DNA from: JAJDAN01 sp046583095
Lineage (GTDB): Bacteria > Myxococcota_A > UBA9160 > UBA4427
Direction of reading: 5' to 3'
Length of the DNA stretch: 64,000 bases
NCBI GenBank assembly: GCA_046583095.1
Contig: JAYGDB010000048.1
Coordinates: 1 to 64,000, forward strand
A program made the translations under genes and the position numbers. The notes beneath the pieces are model-generated. The model did not search any database. It was not told where the DNA came from and saw only the letters and a program-made list of their open reading frames with translations. This document shows positions 8,087-15,373 of this stretch, piece after piece (positions within the stretch are counted from its first letter, which is position 1; each line of letters begins with the position of its first letter).

Positions 8087-8768
8087 GATAGGTCTCGATC
8101 GCCTCTTGCCACTCGCTCGGCTTGAAGAAGATCGGACCGAGACCGCCCTTGTAGGCGACCTTCCCTTCCCGATCGATCAGGTAGAGGCGCTCGGGCATCG
8201 CGGCGTACGCTTCCGCGACCGCATCGTCCATCTCGTCGACGACCGCCGGCATCTCGAGAGCCAGCTTTACCATGCACGTCTGACCCACCCCGACTCGCTC
8301 CTCCATCGATTCGTGCTGCGGGATGAGGACGCCGTCCCGCAGGTTCTCCTTCACCTGCCAGCCATCGCTCGCGTGAACCTCGGTGATGTACACGACGTAG
8401 AAGTCCACGTGTTGCTTGTAGAGTCGGTAGATCCGGTTGAGGGACCCAGCCTGGGCCCGGAAGGGAGGTCAGGTGTAGCTCCCGAAGATCAGCGCCACCG
8501 GCCGTTTGCCAAAGTGCGACGACAAGGTCATCGACTCGCCGTCGGGGCCGTGACCCGGCATACCCGGCAAGCTGAAGTCGGGCGCGGACTCGCCCGCCTG
8601 CACGGAGGTCGCCTCGAAGGGCATCCACTTCGCCAGCGTCTCGAGCGCCTTCGGGTGCGAGATCGCAGCCTTGAGGCCGTCGAGGTCGAGTCCTTCCATC
8701 TCGACCTCGTCGTCTTCGAGGCGCTTCAACATCTCGGCGACCCGGGTCTTCATGCTGGCTTCACCCAT
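8070..8768 (-). CDS. iodothyronine-deiodinase-like selenoprotein (in-frame UGA = Sec100)
   Basis: Reading through the TGA at 8471-8469 gives one 232-residue protein. Before the UGA the frame reads APDFSLPGMPG and PVALIFGSYT; after it the frame continues PPFRAQAGSLNRIY and then VVYITEVHASDGW, which matches the deiodinase active site (GSxTUPPF, later E-x-H-x-SDGW). The C-terminal half has MPAVVDEMDD, YAAMPERLYLI and VAYKGGLGP, in the order seen in vertebrate DIO proteins. The fold is thioredoxin-like. The ATG has a GGAGG ribosome-binding site 5 bp upstream. Standard annotation would split it into two fragments (130 and 112 residues). The native substrate in bacteria is unknown; deiodination is not shown. 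Confidence 0.9.
8442..8458 (-). promoter_or_regulatory. candidate bacterial SECIS hairpin of the deiodinase-like gene
   Basis: Ten nucleotides after the UGA, GGGCCCA pairs with UGGGUCC (7 bp with one G-U) around a GGC loop. The loop begins 18 nt downstream of the UGA and has G in its first two positions. This fits the usual bacterial SECIS description of a hairpin just 3' of the UGA recognised by SelB. The pairing was found by eye and no folding energy was computed. Confidence 0.6.
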
Positions 8769-8936
8769 GGCTTCCTCCGCGCGGCGACCCTGTCGGATGC
8801 TCTCACAACGCGACGGGCACGGAAATCGAGAGCTAGGCCGAGTGGCGGTTTCCAACGCCAAGGCCGGGCGGGAGCCCCTCGGGGATTTGGTCGGTCGAAA
8901 CGGGGATCCTCGCCAGAACGCAGGTTTAGTGGATTC

Positions 8937-8952
8937 ATCTCGATATTGAGAT
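8937..8952. promoter_or_regulatory. imperfect palindrome upstream of metH (possible operator)
   Basis: ATCTCGATATTGAGAT is an 8+8 inverted repeat with one mismatch per half, in a locally AT-rich patch 56 bp before the metH start and within the 239-bp divergent gap to the selenoprotein gene. ArsR-family SahR regulators bind palindromes of similar character in front of metH in other Proteobacteria. Assignment to SahR is an inference. Confidence 0.4.
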
Positions 8953-9007
8953 AAACTGATGCAGCCGTTTGGCCGATCATCCTGCCGAACGCTGCCCCGA
9001 GGAACCC

Positions 9008-12000
9008 ATGAGCGCGCCCACCGTACGCGAACGTTTGGAGCGCCTGCTCGCCGAGCGGATCTTGATCCTCGACGGCGCGATGGGCACCACCCTCCAAGCC
9101 ATGGACCTGGTCGAGGACGACTACCGGGGAGAGCGCTTCCAGGGTCACCACAAGGAGTTGCGCGGCAACTACGACCTGATTCCCCTTTCGCGCCCCGACG
9201 TCATCGCGAAGGTGCACGACGGCTTTCTCGAAGCGGGCAGCGACATCATCGCGACCGACACGTTCGGGTCGACTTGCGTGGTGCTGGCCGAGTACGAGTT
9301 GCCGGATCTCGACGAGACCGTCCGAGAGATGAACCTCGCAGCCGCGCGCATTGCTCGGAAGTGCGCCGATGCCTGGACGCAGAAGACGCCCGACAAGCCC
9401 CGCTTCGTCGCCGGCGCCATCGGGCCCACCAGCAAGACCCTCTCGATCTCGCCCCGGGTCGACGACCCGACCTTCCGGAGCCTGTCGTTCGACGAACTGA
9501 AGGACGCCTACGCGGATCAGGTGCGCGCATTGACAGAGGGTGGCGTCGACATCCTCCTCGTCGAGACCATCTTCGACAGCCTGAACGCCGGGGCGGCCCT
9601 CGTCGCGATCGCCGAGGTGCAGGAGCAGCTCTGCACGGACCTGCCGGTAATGATCTCGGTGGCCATCACCGACGCCAGCGGCCGTACCCTCTCGGGCCAG
9701 ACCGTGGAAGCGTTCTGGAACTCGGTCCGCCACATCGAACCGCTTTCTGTCGGAGTGAACTGCTCGCTCGGCGCCGCCGACATGCGCCCGTACGTGGCGG
9801 AACTCGCCGGGCTCGCCAGCTGTCACGTCTCGAGCTACCCGAACGCCGGCCTTCCGAACGCGTTCGGTGACTACGACGAAGAGCCTCCCACGACCGCAGG
9901 CCTGCTCCGCGAATTCGCGGAGAGCGGGCTCGTGAGCCTACTCGGGGGCTGCTGCGGAACCGGCGTGGATCACATCCGCGCGATTGCCGAGGCGGTGAAG
10001 AACGTTCCGCCGCGGCCGCTGCCTTCGCCGTCGCCGGAAGCGACCTATACCCGACTCTCCGGGCTCGAGCCCCTCACCATCCGCCCCGAGTCGAACTTCA
10101 CGATCATCGGCGAGCGGACGAACGTCGCGGGCTCGGCCCGCTTCCGCAGGCTCATCGCCAACGGTGACTACGAGACCGGCCTCGAGGTGGCCCTCGACCA
10201 GGTCCGGGGCGGCGCGAACATCCTCGACGTCAACATGGACGAGGGCATGCTCGACTCCGAGAAGTGCATGACCGACTTCCTGAACCTGATCGCCACCGAG
10301 CCCGAGGTGGCACGCATCCCGATCATGATCGACAGCTCGAAGTGGTCGGTGCTCGAAGCCGGAATGCGCTGCGTGCAGGGCAAGGGAATCGTCAATTCGA
10401 TCTCGCTCAAGGAAGGCGAGGAGGTCTTCCTCGAGCACGCCCGGACCGTCCGCCGCTTCGGCTGCGCGGTCGTCGTAATGGCCTTCGACGAGGTCGGCCA
10501 GGCCGACACGACCGCCCGCAAAGTCGAAATCTGCGAACGGGCTTACCGCCTGCTGACCGAGAACGCGGGCTTCCCGCCCGAAGACATCATCTTCGACCCC
10601 AACATCCTGGCCATCGCGACCGGCATCGAAGAGCACGACCTCTACGGCGTGAACTTCATCGAGGCAACGCGACAGATCAAGCAGCGCTGTCCGGGCGTCC
10701 ACGTCTCGGGCGGCGTCTCGAACCTGTCCTTCTCGTTCCGCGGTAACGACATCGTCCGCGAGGCGATCCACTCGGCGTTCCTCTACCACGCGATCCAGGC
10801 CGGCATGGACATGGGCATCGTCAATGCGGGACAGCTCGAAGTGTACGAGGACATCCCTCGGGAACTCCTCGAGCACGTCGAGGACGTGATCTTCCACCGG
10901 CGCGAGGACGCCACGGAGCGGATGGTCGAGTATGCCGAGACCGTCTCCGGCAAGGGCAAGCAGCGGGTCCGCGACCTCCGCTGGCGCGAGGGCAGCGTCG
11001 ACGAGCGGCTCTCCCACGCCCTCGTGCACGGCATCGTCGACTTCATCGAGGACGACACCGAAGAGGCGCGTAAGCAGGCCGACAAGCCCCTCGAGGTGAT
11101 CGAGGGCCCGCTGATGGCCGGCATGGCGGTGGTAGGCGAACTCTTCGGTGCGGGCAAGATGTTCCTCCCACAGGTAGTGAAGAGCGCACGCGCCATGAAG
11201 AAGGCCGTCGCCTATCTCGAGCCCTACATGGAGAAGGATCAGGCGAGAGGCAGCAGCCGGGGCAAGATCGTGATGGCCACCGTAAAGGGCGACGTCCACG
11301 ATATCGGCAAGAACATCGTCGGCGTAGTGCTCGGTTGCAACAGCTTCGAGGTCATCGACCTCGGTGTGATGGTGCCTGCCCAGCAGATCCTCGAGACCGC
11401 AAAGCGGGAGAACGCGGATCTGATCGGGGTCTCGGGCCTGATCACCCCGTCCCTCGACGAGATGGTGACCGTAGCGCGCGAGCTGGAGCGCCAGGGCTTC
11501 CAACTCCCGCTCCTGATCGGCGGTGCAACCACCAGCCGCCAGCACACGGCTGTGAAGATCGCCCCCGGCTACCACGAGAGCGTCGTCCACGTGCTCGACG
11601 CCTCGAAGGCTGTGGGAGTCGTGTCGTCGGTCCTCGATCGCGAGAAGAAAAAAACGCTCGACGCCGAGAATCGCGCCGATCAGGCACGCTTGCAGGCTCT
11701 CTACAAGGACCGGCAGGAACGGCCGCTGTTGCCGTTCTCGAAGGCCCAGCAGAACCGCCCCGTCATCGAGTGGAGAGCCGAGGACTGCCCCCAGCCCGCG
11801 TCGATCGGACGCCGGGTCGTAGACGACGTGTCCCTCTCGCAGATTCGCGACTACATCGACTGGACGTTCTTCTTTTCCGCCTGGGAGTTGAAGGGGAAGT
11901 TCCCGAAGATCCTGGATGACCCGAAGCACGGTGAAGCGGCACGCGAGCTTTACGAGAACGGCTCCGAACTGCTGCAGCGGATCATCGACGAGAAACTCCT

Positions 12001-12712
12001 CACCGCTCGGGCCGTGTACGGCTTCTGGCCGGCCAGCGGCGAAGGCGAGGACGTGGTCCTCTACACGGACGAGAGCCGCAGCAGCGAGCTCACCCGCTTC
12101 CCAATGCTGCGCCAGCAGGCCGTGCTCGGCCAAGGCACCCCGAACCGGTGCCTGTCTGACTTCGTCGCGCCTCGCAGCTCCGGCGTAGACGACTGGATCG
12201 GCGCGTTCGCCATCACCGCGGGTCTCGGTGCCGACGCCCTGGCCGGGGAATTCGAGCAGGATCTCGACGACTACAACGCGATCCTCGTCAAGGCACTCGC
12301 CGATCGACTGGCCGAGGCGTATGCCGAGTTGATGCACGCCCGAGCGCGCAGCGAGTGGAGCTACGGCGCAGACGAGAGCTTCTCGAACGAAGAGCTGATC
12401 GCCGAGAAGTACCGCGGCATCCGGCCCGCCTTCGGCTACCCGGCCTGCCCCGATCACCTGCCGAAGCGAATCCTCTTCGACCTGCTGGACGCACCCGAAC
12501 AAGGCATCGAACTCACCGAGAGCTGCGCGATGACTCCCGCAGCGAGTGTCAGTGGCCTCTACTTCGCGCACCCTCGAGCCCGCTACTTCACCGTCGGCCG
12601 ACTCGGCAGCGACCAGGTCGAGGCGTACGCCCGCCGTTCGGGCGAGACCCTCGGCGAGATCGAACGCTGGCTTTCCCCAAACCTCGGATACGAGCCCGAA
12701 CCGAATCGTTGA
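9008..12712 (+). CDS. metH: cobalamin-dependent methionine synthase
   Basis: 1234 residues, matching E. coli MetH (1227). The order is: homocysteine-binding barrel, with ILDGAMGTT and zinc ligands in GVNCSLG and LLGGCCGTG; pterin domain starting FTIIGERTNVAGSARF; cobalamin cap; B12 domain with VKGDVHDIGKNIVG (the His ligand of cobalt); and an AdoMet reactivation domain with the FGYPACPDH segment. It transfers methyl from methyltetrahydrofolate to homocysteine through B12. The ATG follows a GAGGAA ribosome-binding site; a TTG 39 bp upstream is less likely. No B12 or SAM riboswitch was recognised upstream. Confidence 0.97.
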   Translation: MSAPTVRERLERLLAERILILDGAMGTTLQAMDLVEDDYRGERFQGHHKELRGNYDLIPLSRPDVIAKVHDGFLEAGSDIIATDTFGSTCVVLAEYELPDLDETVREMNLAAARIARKCADAWTQKTPDKPRFVAGAIGPTSKTLSISPRVDDPTFRSLSFDELKDAYADQVRALTEGGVDILLVETIFDSLNAGAALVAIAEVQEQLCTDLPVMISVAITDASGRTLSGQTVEAFWNSVRHIEPLSVGVNCSLGAADMRPYVAELAGLASCHVSSYPNAGLPNAFGDYDEEPPTTAGLLREFAESGLVSLLGGCCGTGVDHIRAIAEAVKNVPPRPLPSPSPEATYTRLSGLEPLTIRPESNFTIIGERTNVAGSARFRRLIANGDYETGLEVALDQVRGGANILDVNMDEGMLDSEKCMTDFLNLIATEPEVARIPIMIDSSKWSVLEAGMRCVQGKGIVNSISLKEGEEVFLEHARTVRRFGCAVVVMAFDEVGQADTTARKVEICERAYRLLTENAGFPPEDIIFDPNILAIATGIEEHDLYGVNFIEATRQIKQRCPGVHVSGGVSNLSFSFRGNDIVREAIHSAFLYHAIQAGMDMGIVNAGQLEVYEDIPRELLEHVEDVIFHRREDATERMVEYAETVSGKGKQRVRDLRWREGSVDERLSHALVHGIVDFIEDDTEEARKQADKPLEVIEGPLMAGMAVVGELFGAGKMFLPQVVKSARAMKKAVAYLEPYMEKDQARGSSRGKIVMATVKGDVHDIGKNIVGVVLGCNSFEVIDLGVMVPAQQILETAKRENADLIGVSGLITPSLDEMVTVARELERQGFQLPLLIGGATTSRQHTAVKIAPGYHESVVHVLDASKAVGVVSSVLDREKKKTLDAENRADQARLQALYKDRQERPLLPFSKAQQNRPVIEWRAEDCPQPASIGRRVVDDVSLSQIRDYIDWTFFFSAWELKGKFPKILDDPKHGEAARELYENGSELLQRIIDEKLLTARAVYGFWPASGEGEDVVLYTDESRSSELTRFPMLRQQAVLGQGTPNRCLSDFVAPRSSGVDDWIGAFAITAGLGADALAGEFEQDLDDYNAILVKALADRLAEAYAELMHARARSEWSYGADESFSNEELIAEKYRGIRPAFGYPACPDHLPKRILFDLLDAPEQGIELTESCAMTPAASVSGLYFAHPRARYFTVGRLGSDQVEAYARRSGETLGEIERWLSPNLGYEPEPNR

Positions 12713-12830
12713 GCCCACCCGAGCCGGCTCGTCCGCGGAACGAGATCCGCGAATTCCTAGCCGTAGACGGTCTCCAGCCGCCTTGGGGCAGGCTGCAAGT
12801 TACCTGCAAGCAGTTGGAGAGTCGGACGTA

Positions 12831-13331
12831 CTAGGCGACGAAGTGCGAGACCAACCTGGCGCCGTCGGGCTCGAGGGCAACCCAGCTCGTTGCCGAGGGC
12901 TCCAACTCGGCCAGGGTCGCCGGCGGGAAGCGTCTCGCGAGGCTGCGGAGGGCGGCAGGGTCTCCGCGGCCCGAGAGCTTGGCGGCAAGTTCCGCAATTC
13001 CCGGATTGTGTCCGACCAGCATCAGAGAAGAAACGCCCGGCTCGGTCCCGCGCACCTTCTCGAAGAGCTTCCAGGCAGAGCCGAGGTAGAGATCTTCGGA
13101 GATGGAGGTGGCCGGCTTCTCGGACAGCGCCGCAATGACCCGCTCCATCGTCTCGACGGCGCGCCGCGCGGGCGAGCACAACACGTGAGTCGGGGGCTCA
13201 CTTCGAGTGGAGAGCCAGGAGCCGACTCCCGCTGCCTCGCCCAGGCCCTCCTCGGTGAGCCCACGCGAGTCATCGCGTGCGGCATCCCCAACGATCTCGG
13301 CACGAGCGTGCCGCAGGAGATAGAGCCTCAT
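12831..13331 (-). CDS. sixA: SixA-like phosphohistidine phosphatase
   Basis: 166 residues, the length of SixA. The N-terminus MRLYLLRHARAE has the RHA version of the histidine-phosphatase motif typical of SixA, and the second catalytic His lies in MLVGHNPGIAELA. It probably removes phosphate from phosphohistidine or a similar small phosphoester. No convincing ribosome-binding site precedes the ATG. It is convergent with metH. Confidence 0.85.
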   Translation of the reverse strand: MRLYLLRHARAEIVGDAARDDSRGLTEEGLGEAAGVGSWLSTRSEPPTHVLCSPARRAVETMERVIAALSEKPATSISEDLYLGSAWKLFEKVRGTEPGVSSLMLVGHNPGIAELAAKLSGRGDPAALRSLARRFPPATLAELEPSATSWVALEPDGARLVSHFVA

Positions 13332-13435
13332 CGAGGGAAGGTTAGCTCGACCGCACGGGAACGGGACCGGTATTCGTGTGCGCGAATTCCGAAACGAGGT
13401 TTCCATCGCCGGCGGGGAAACCCGCCACGGAGCCG

Positions 13436-13516
13436 CTACTCGCCGGCCACGGTCGCCGAGAGCGTCAGCGCGATGCTGCTGAGGAGAACTGCAAGGCCGA
13501 GCCGGATTCGAGCCAT
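13436..13516 (-). CDS. possible small hydrophobic peptide (26 residues)
   Basis: A short frame starts MARIRLGLAVLLSSIAL and ends TVAGE. It has a basic N-terminus and a hydrophobic core, like a signal peptide or a single-span micropeptide. A GGAGGGA ribosome-binding site sits at good spacing before the ATG. It is divergent from the 79-residue gene at 13555 and upstream of the sixA-like gene. There is no family evidence; it could be a leader remnant. Confidence 0.3.
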   Translation of the reverse strand: MARIRLGLAVLLSSIALTLSATVAGE

Positions 13517-13538
13517 CGAACGTCCCTCCGAATAGGAA

Positions 13539-13544
13539 TATAAT
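13539..13544 (+). promoter_or_regulatory. consensus TATAAT -10 element, nearly leaderless
   Basis: A perfect TATAAT stands out in GC-rich DNA, with its last base 11 bp before the ATG at 13555. Transcription about 7 bp downstream would start only 4 nt before the ATG, giving an almost leaderless mRNA. No clear -35 was seen. The reverse strand also reads TATATT here, so the patch may serve both directions. Confidence 0.4.
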
Positions 13545-13554
13545 CCGGACCACG

Positions 13555-13794
13555 ATGTCCCGGGACTACGATCGAACCCTCGGTGTGGTGGAGGCCTTCA
13601 CGGTGGTCTGCGAGCAGTGCCCGAGCGGCGCGGTGCGCAGGGTCGCCGAGCAAGCTCTGGCAGCCGCGAAGCAGGGCAAGCCGGGTGGGCTGAAGGAGCA
13701 GGCCTACTTCGTGCTCACCGCCATCCAGGGCTGGCGCGGCGATCGCGCCAACCAGGTGCACAGATCGCTCAGCGAGTTCATCGAGGGAGCCTGA
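13555..13794 (+). CDS. small conserved-looking hypothetical protein (79 residues)
   Basis: A soluble, helical-looking protein with two Cys in VVCEQCPSGAVRR (CxxC) and an Ala/Lys-rich middle. The family is not recognised. No ribosome-binding site is visible, consistent with the near-leaderless promoter. A GGGGT/ACCCC hairpin follows the stop at about 13800-13822 and may be a terminator. The CxxC could bind metal or be redox-active; nothing further can be said. Confidence 0.6.
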   Translation: MSRDYDRTLGVVEAFTVVCEQCPSGAVRRVAEQALAAAKQGKPGGLKEQAYFVLTAIQGWRGDRANQVHRSLSEFIEGA

Positions 13795-13870
13795 GGGATC
13801 GGGGTCGGAGCCCCCACCCCGAAGAAGACCGCGAGCGAAGTGTCCGAACCCGGCTCGCGACGGACGGGAT

Positions 13871-14521
13871 CTAGATCCCCGAGAGCGACGAACCGTCATC
13901 GGCCGTCACACCCTCGAGGTGGACCGTGCAGGCGAACAGTTCGAAGCGCCAGGGCGACGGCCCCTCCAACCGCGATATCGCAGTGTTGCCGAAGCGAATC
14001 GGCGGTCCGTTCCTGCCGTAGCTCGCGGGCGACAGCAAGGAGGCCGGCACGTCCGCCAGTCGCGCGGCGATCGAATGGCACACGAGGCCGTGGGTGACCA
14101 GGGCGAGATGACCTTCGAGGGACTCGGCGATCCGGCACGCGTTCGCCCAGGCTCGATCGACCCGCTCGTGAAAGCGGTTCCAGCTCTCCCCGTTCGGCGG
14201 GTCGAAATCGGGGGCGAAGAGTTCGATGCCCTGCTCGATCAGCTCGGTATAGGGCGTGCCCCGGTGATCGCCGAAGTTGCGCTCCTGGAGATCGGAATCG
14301 AGCGAGAGCGGCGCACCGGTCGCCGCTTCGACGGCCTCGGCAGTCATCTTCGCACGCGCCATGTCGCTGGTCAGGATCCGGGTGATTCCGAGATCCGCGG
14401 TACGCGCGCCGAGCTGACGGGCCTGCGCGATACCGCGCTCCGAAAGGGGCGTCTCGGGGAACTGAACTACGCGGGATCGGTTCGAGGCCGTCTCGCCGTG
14501 CCGGATGAGATAGATCGCCAC
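13871..14521 (-). CDS. histidine phosphatase family protein (phosphoglycerate-mutase-like)
   Basis: 216 residues with the canonical RHGET catalytic motif (R7, H8, G9) after AIYLI, a LQERNFGDHRG segment, and a C-terminal LALVTHGLVCHSI carrying the second His. These resemble CobC/PhoE-type broad-specificity phosphatases; the substrate is unknown. It starts 9 bp after the upstream hypothetical gene and is probably co-transcribed with it. Confidence 0.88.
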   Translation of the reverse strand: MAIYLIRHGETASNRSRVVQFPETPLSERGIAQARQLGARTADLGITRILTSDMARAKMTAEAVEAATGAPLSLDSDLQERNFGDHRGTPYTELIEQGIELFAPDFDPPNGESWNRFHERVDRAWANACRIAESLEGHLALVTHGLVCHSIAARLADVPASLLSPASYGRNGPPIRFGNTAISRLEGPSPWRFELFACTVHLEGVTADDGSSLSGI

Positions 14522-14530
14522 GCCCGAAGG

Positions 14531-15088
14531 CTATCGGCTGATGGGACTCGTGTCTCCGGCGGGCTCGCTGAGGATCTCAGCGATGAACTTCGGCTCGAGC
14601 AGGACGTGGATCGAGAAGGGAGCGTGCATGTCGTCTTCGACGCCCCCGACGGAGAATACGAGCTGACCCTGGATGGAGAGCACGACCGTATCCGAAGCGG
14701 GGTGCGTGGCGAGCAGTGCCGCCACCAAGGGTTGCTCTTCGAGCACCGGGGCTCCGTACTCGACTTCCGCGGGCAGGCACAGCTGATCGACCACCCCCGA
14801 GAGCAACCGCCCCCCCCAGTCGACGAAGCAACCGAGCGGATCTTCCAGGGTGCCCTCGCGTTGCAACCACAGCAGGGCGTCCCCGGGATCGAGGACGAAG
14901 AGCGACGTGCCCGGGGGACGACCCTCGAAGCGCTGCAACACCCCGGCGATCACATCCGAAGACAGGCTGCAGGAAGCCGCATCGGGATCGAAATCGGCGA
15001 TCGTGCTGCTCGTGAGCGTATGCAGCACGATCTGGGTGTCGACCGCGGGGGTGTCGGCGAGGCGTGCCGTCGCGGAAGCGAGACCCAC
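14531..15088 (-). CDS. hypothetical protein, about 185 residues
   Basis: No family is recognised. The protein is soluble, with a central LFVLDPGDALLWLQ segment and a C-terminal hydrophobic/beta region; Cys are scattered. The GTG start is uncertain: the open frame with protein-like composition continues about 40 codons upstream (for example KLSLTSSHHELLHHR) without an ATG, GTG or TTG, so a rare CTG start is possible. It probably forms a two-gene unit with the downstream histidine phosphatase. Confidence 0.55.
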   Translation of the reverse strand: MGLASATARLADTPAVDTQIVLHTLTSSTIADFDPDAASCSLSSDVIAGVLQRFEGRPPGTSLFVLDPGDALLWLQREGTLEDPLGCFVDWGGRLLSGVVDQLCLPAEVEYGAPVLEEQPLVAALLATHPASDTVVLSIQGQLVFSVGGVEDDMHAPFSIHVLLEPKFIAEILSEPAGDTSPISR

Positions 15089-15373
15089 AGCAATGCGATG
15101 ATGAAGCAGCTCGTGATGGCTGGACGTGAGGCTCAGTTTCGGCTCCGGGAGCGACCCGCGAGGTGACGACGGACGCGATTGCAGGGACGGGAGAGGTATC
15201 GTCCGTTCTCAGAAGAGATGAAGGGAAAGTACCACTGTGATCGAGTATTCCTCAACTGCCGGCAACTCTGCTGCAGCCTGGATTGCACCGCCAACCGGCA
15301 ACCGAGGCGCAGCCGGCCGGCAACTTCCGCCGGAAGTCCGCTGCGCCAGTGGTACCGTCACGCGCACCCGTTC

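Noticed and set aside
8408..8768. Separate 112- and 130-residue proteins
   Set aside because: Neither half is a complete thioredoxin-like domain; the active site spans the UGA.
8070..8861. Deiodinase gene read as a frameshift or nonsense pseudogene
   Set aside because: Both halves are in the same frame, only one UGA intervenes exactly at the Sec position, and selD with Sec is in the same window.
9938..12718. A 926-codon open frame antisense to metH
   Set aside because: It mirrors a strongly conserved gene; long antisense frames are usual in GC-rich DNA and the protein has no recognisable domain.
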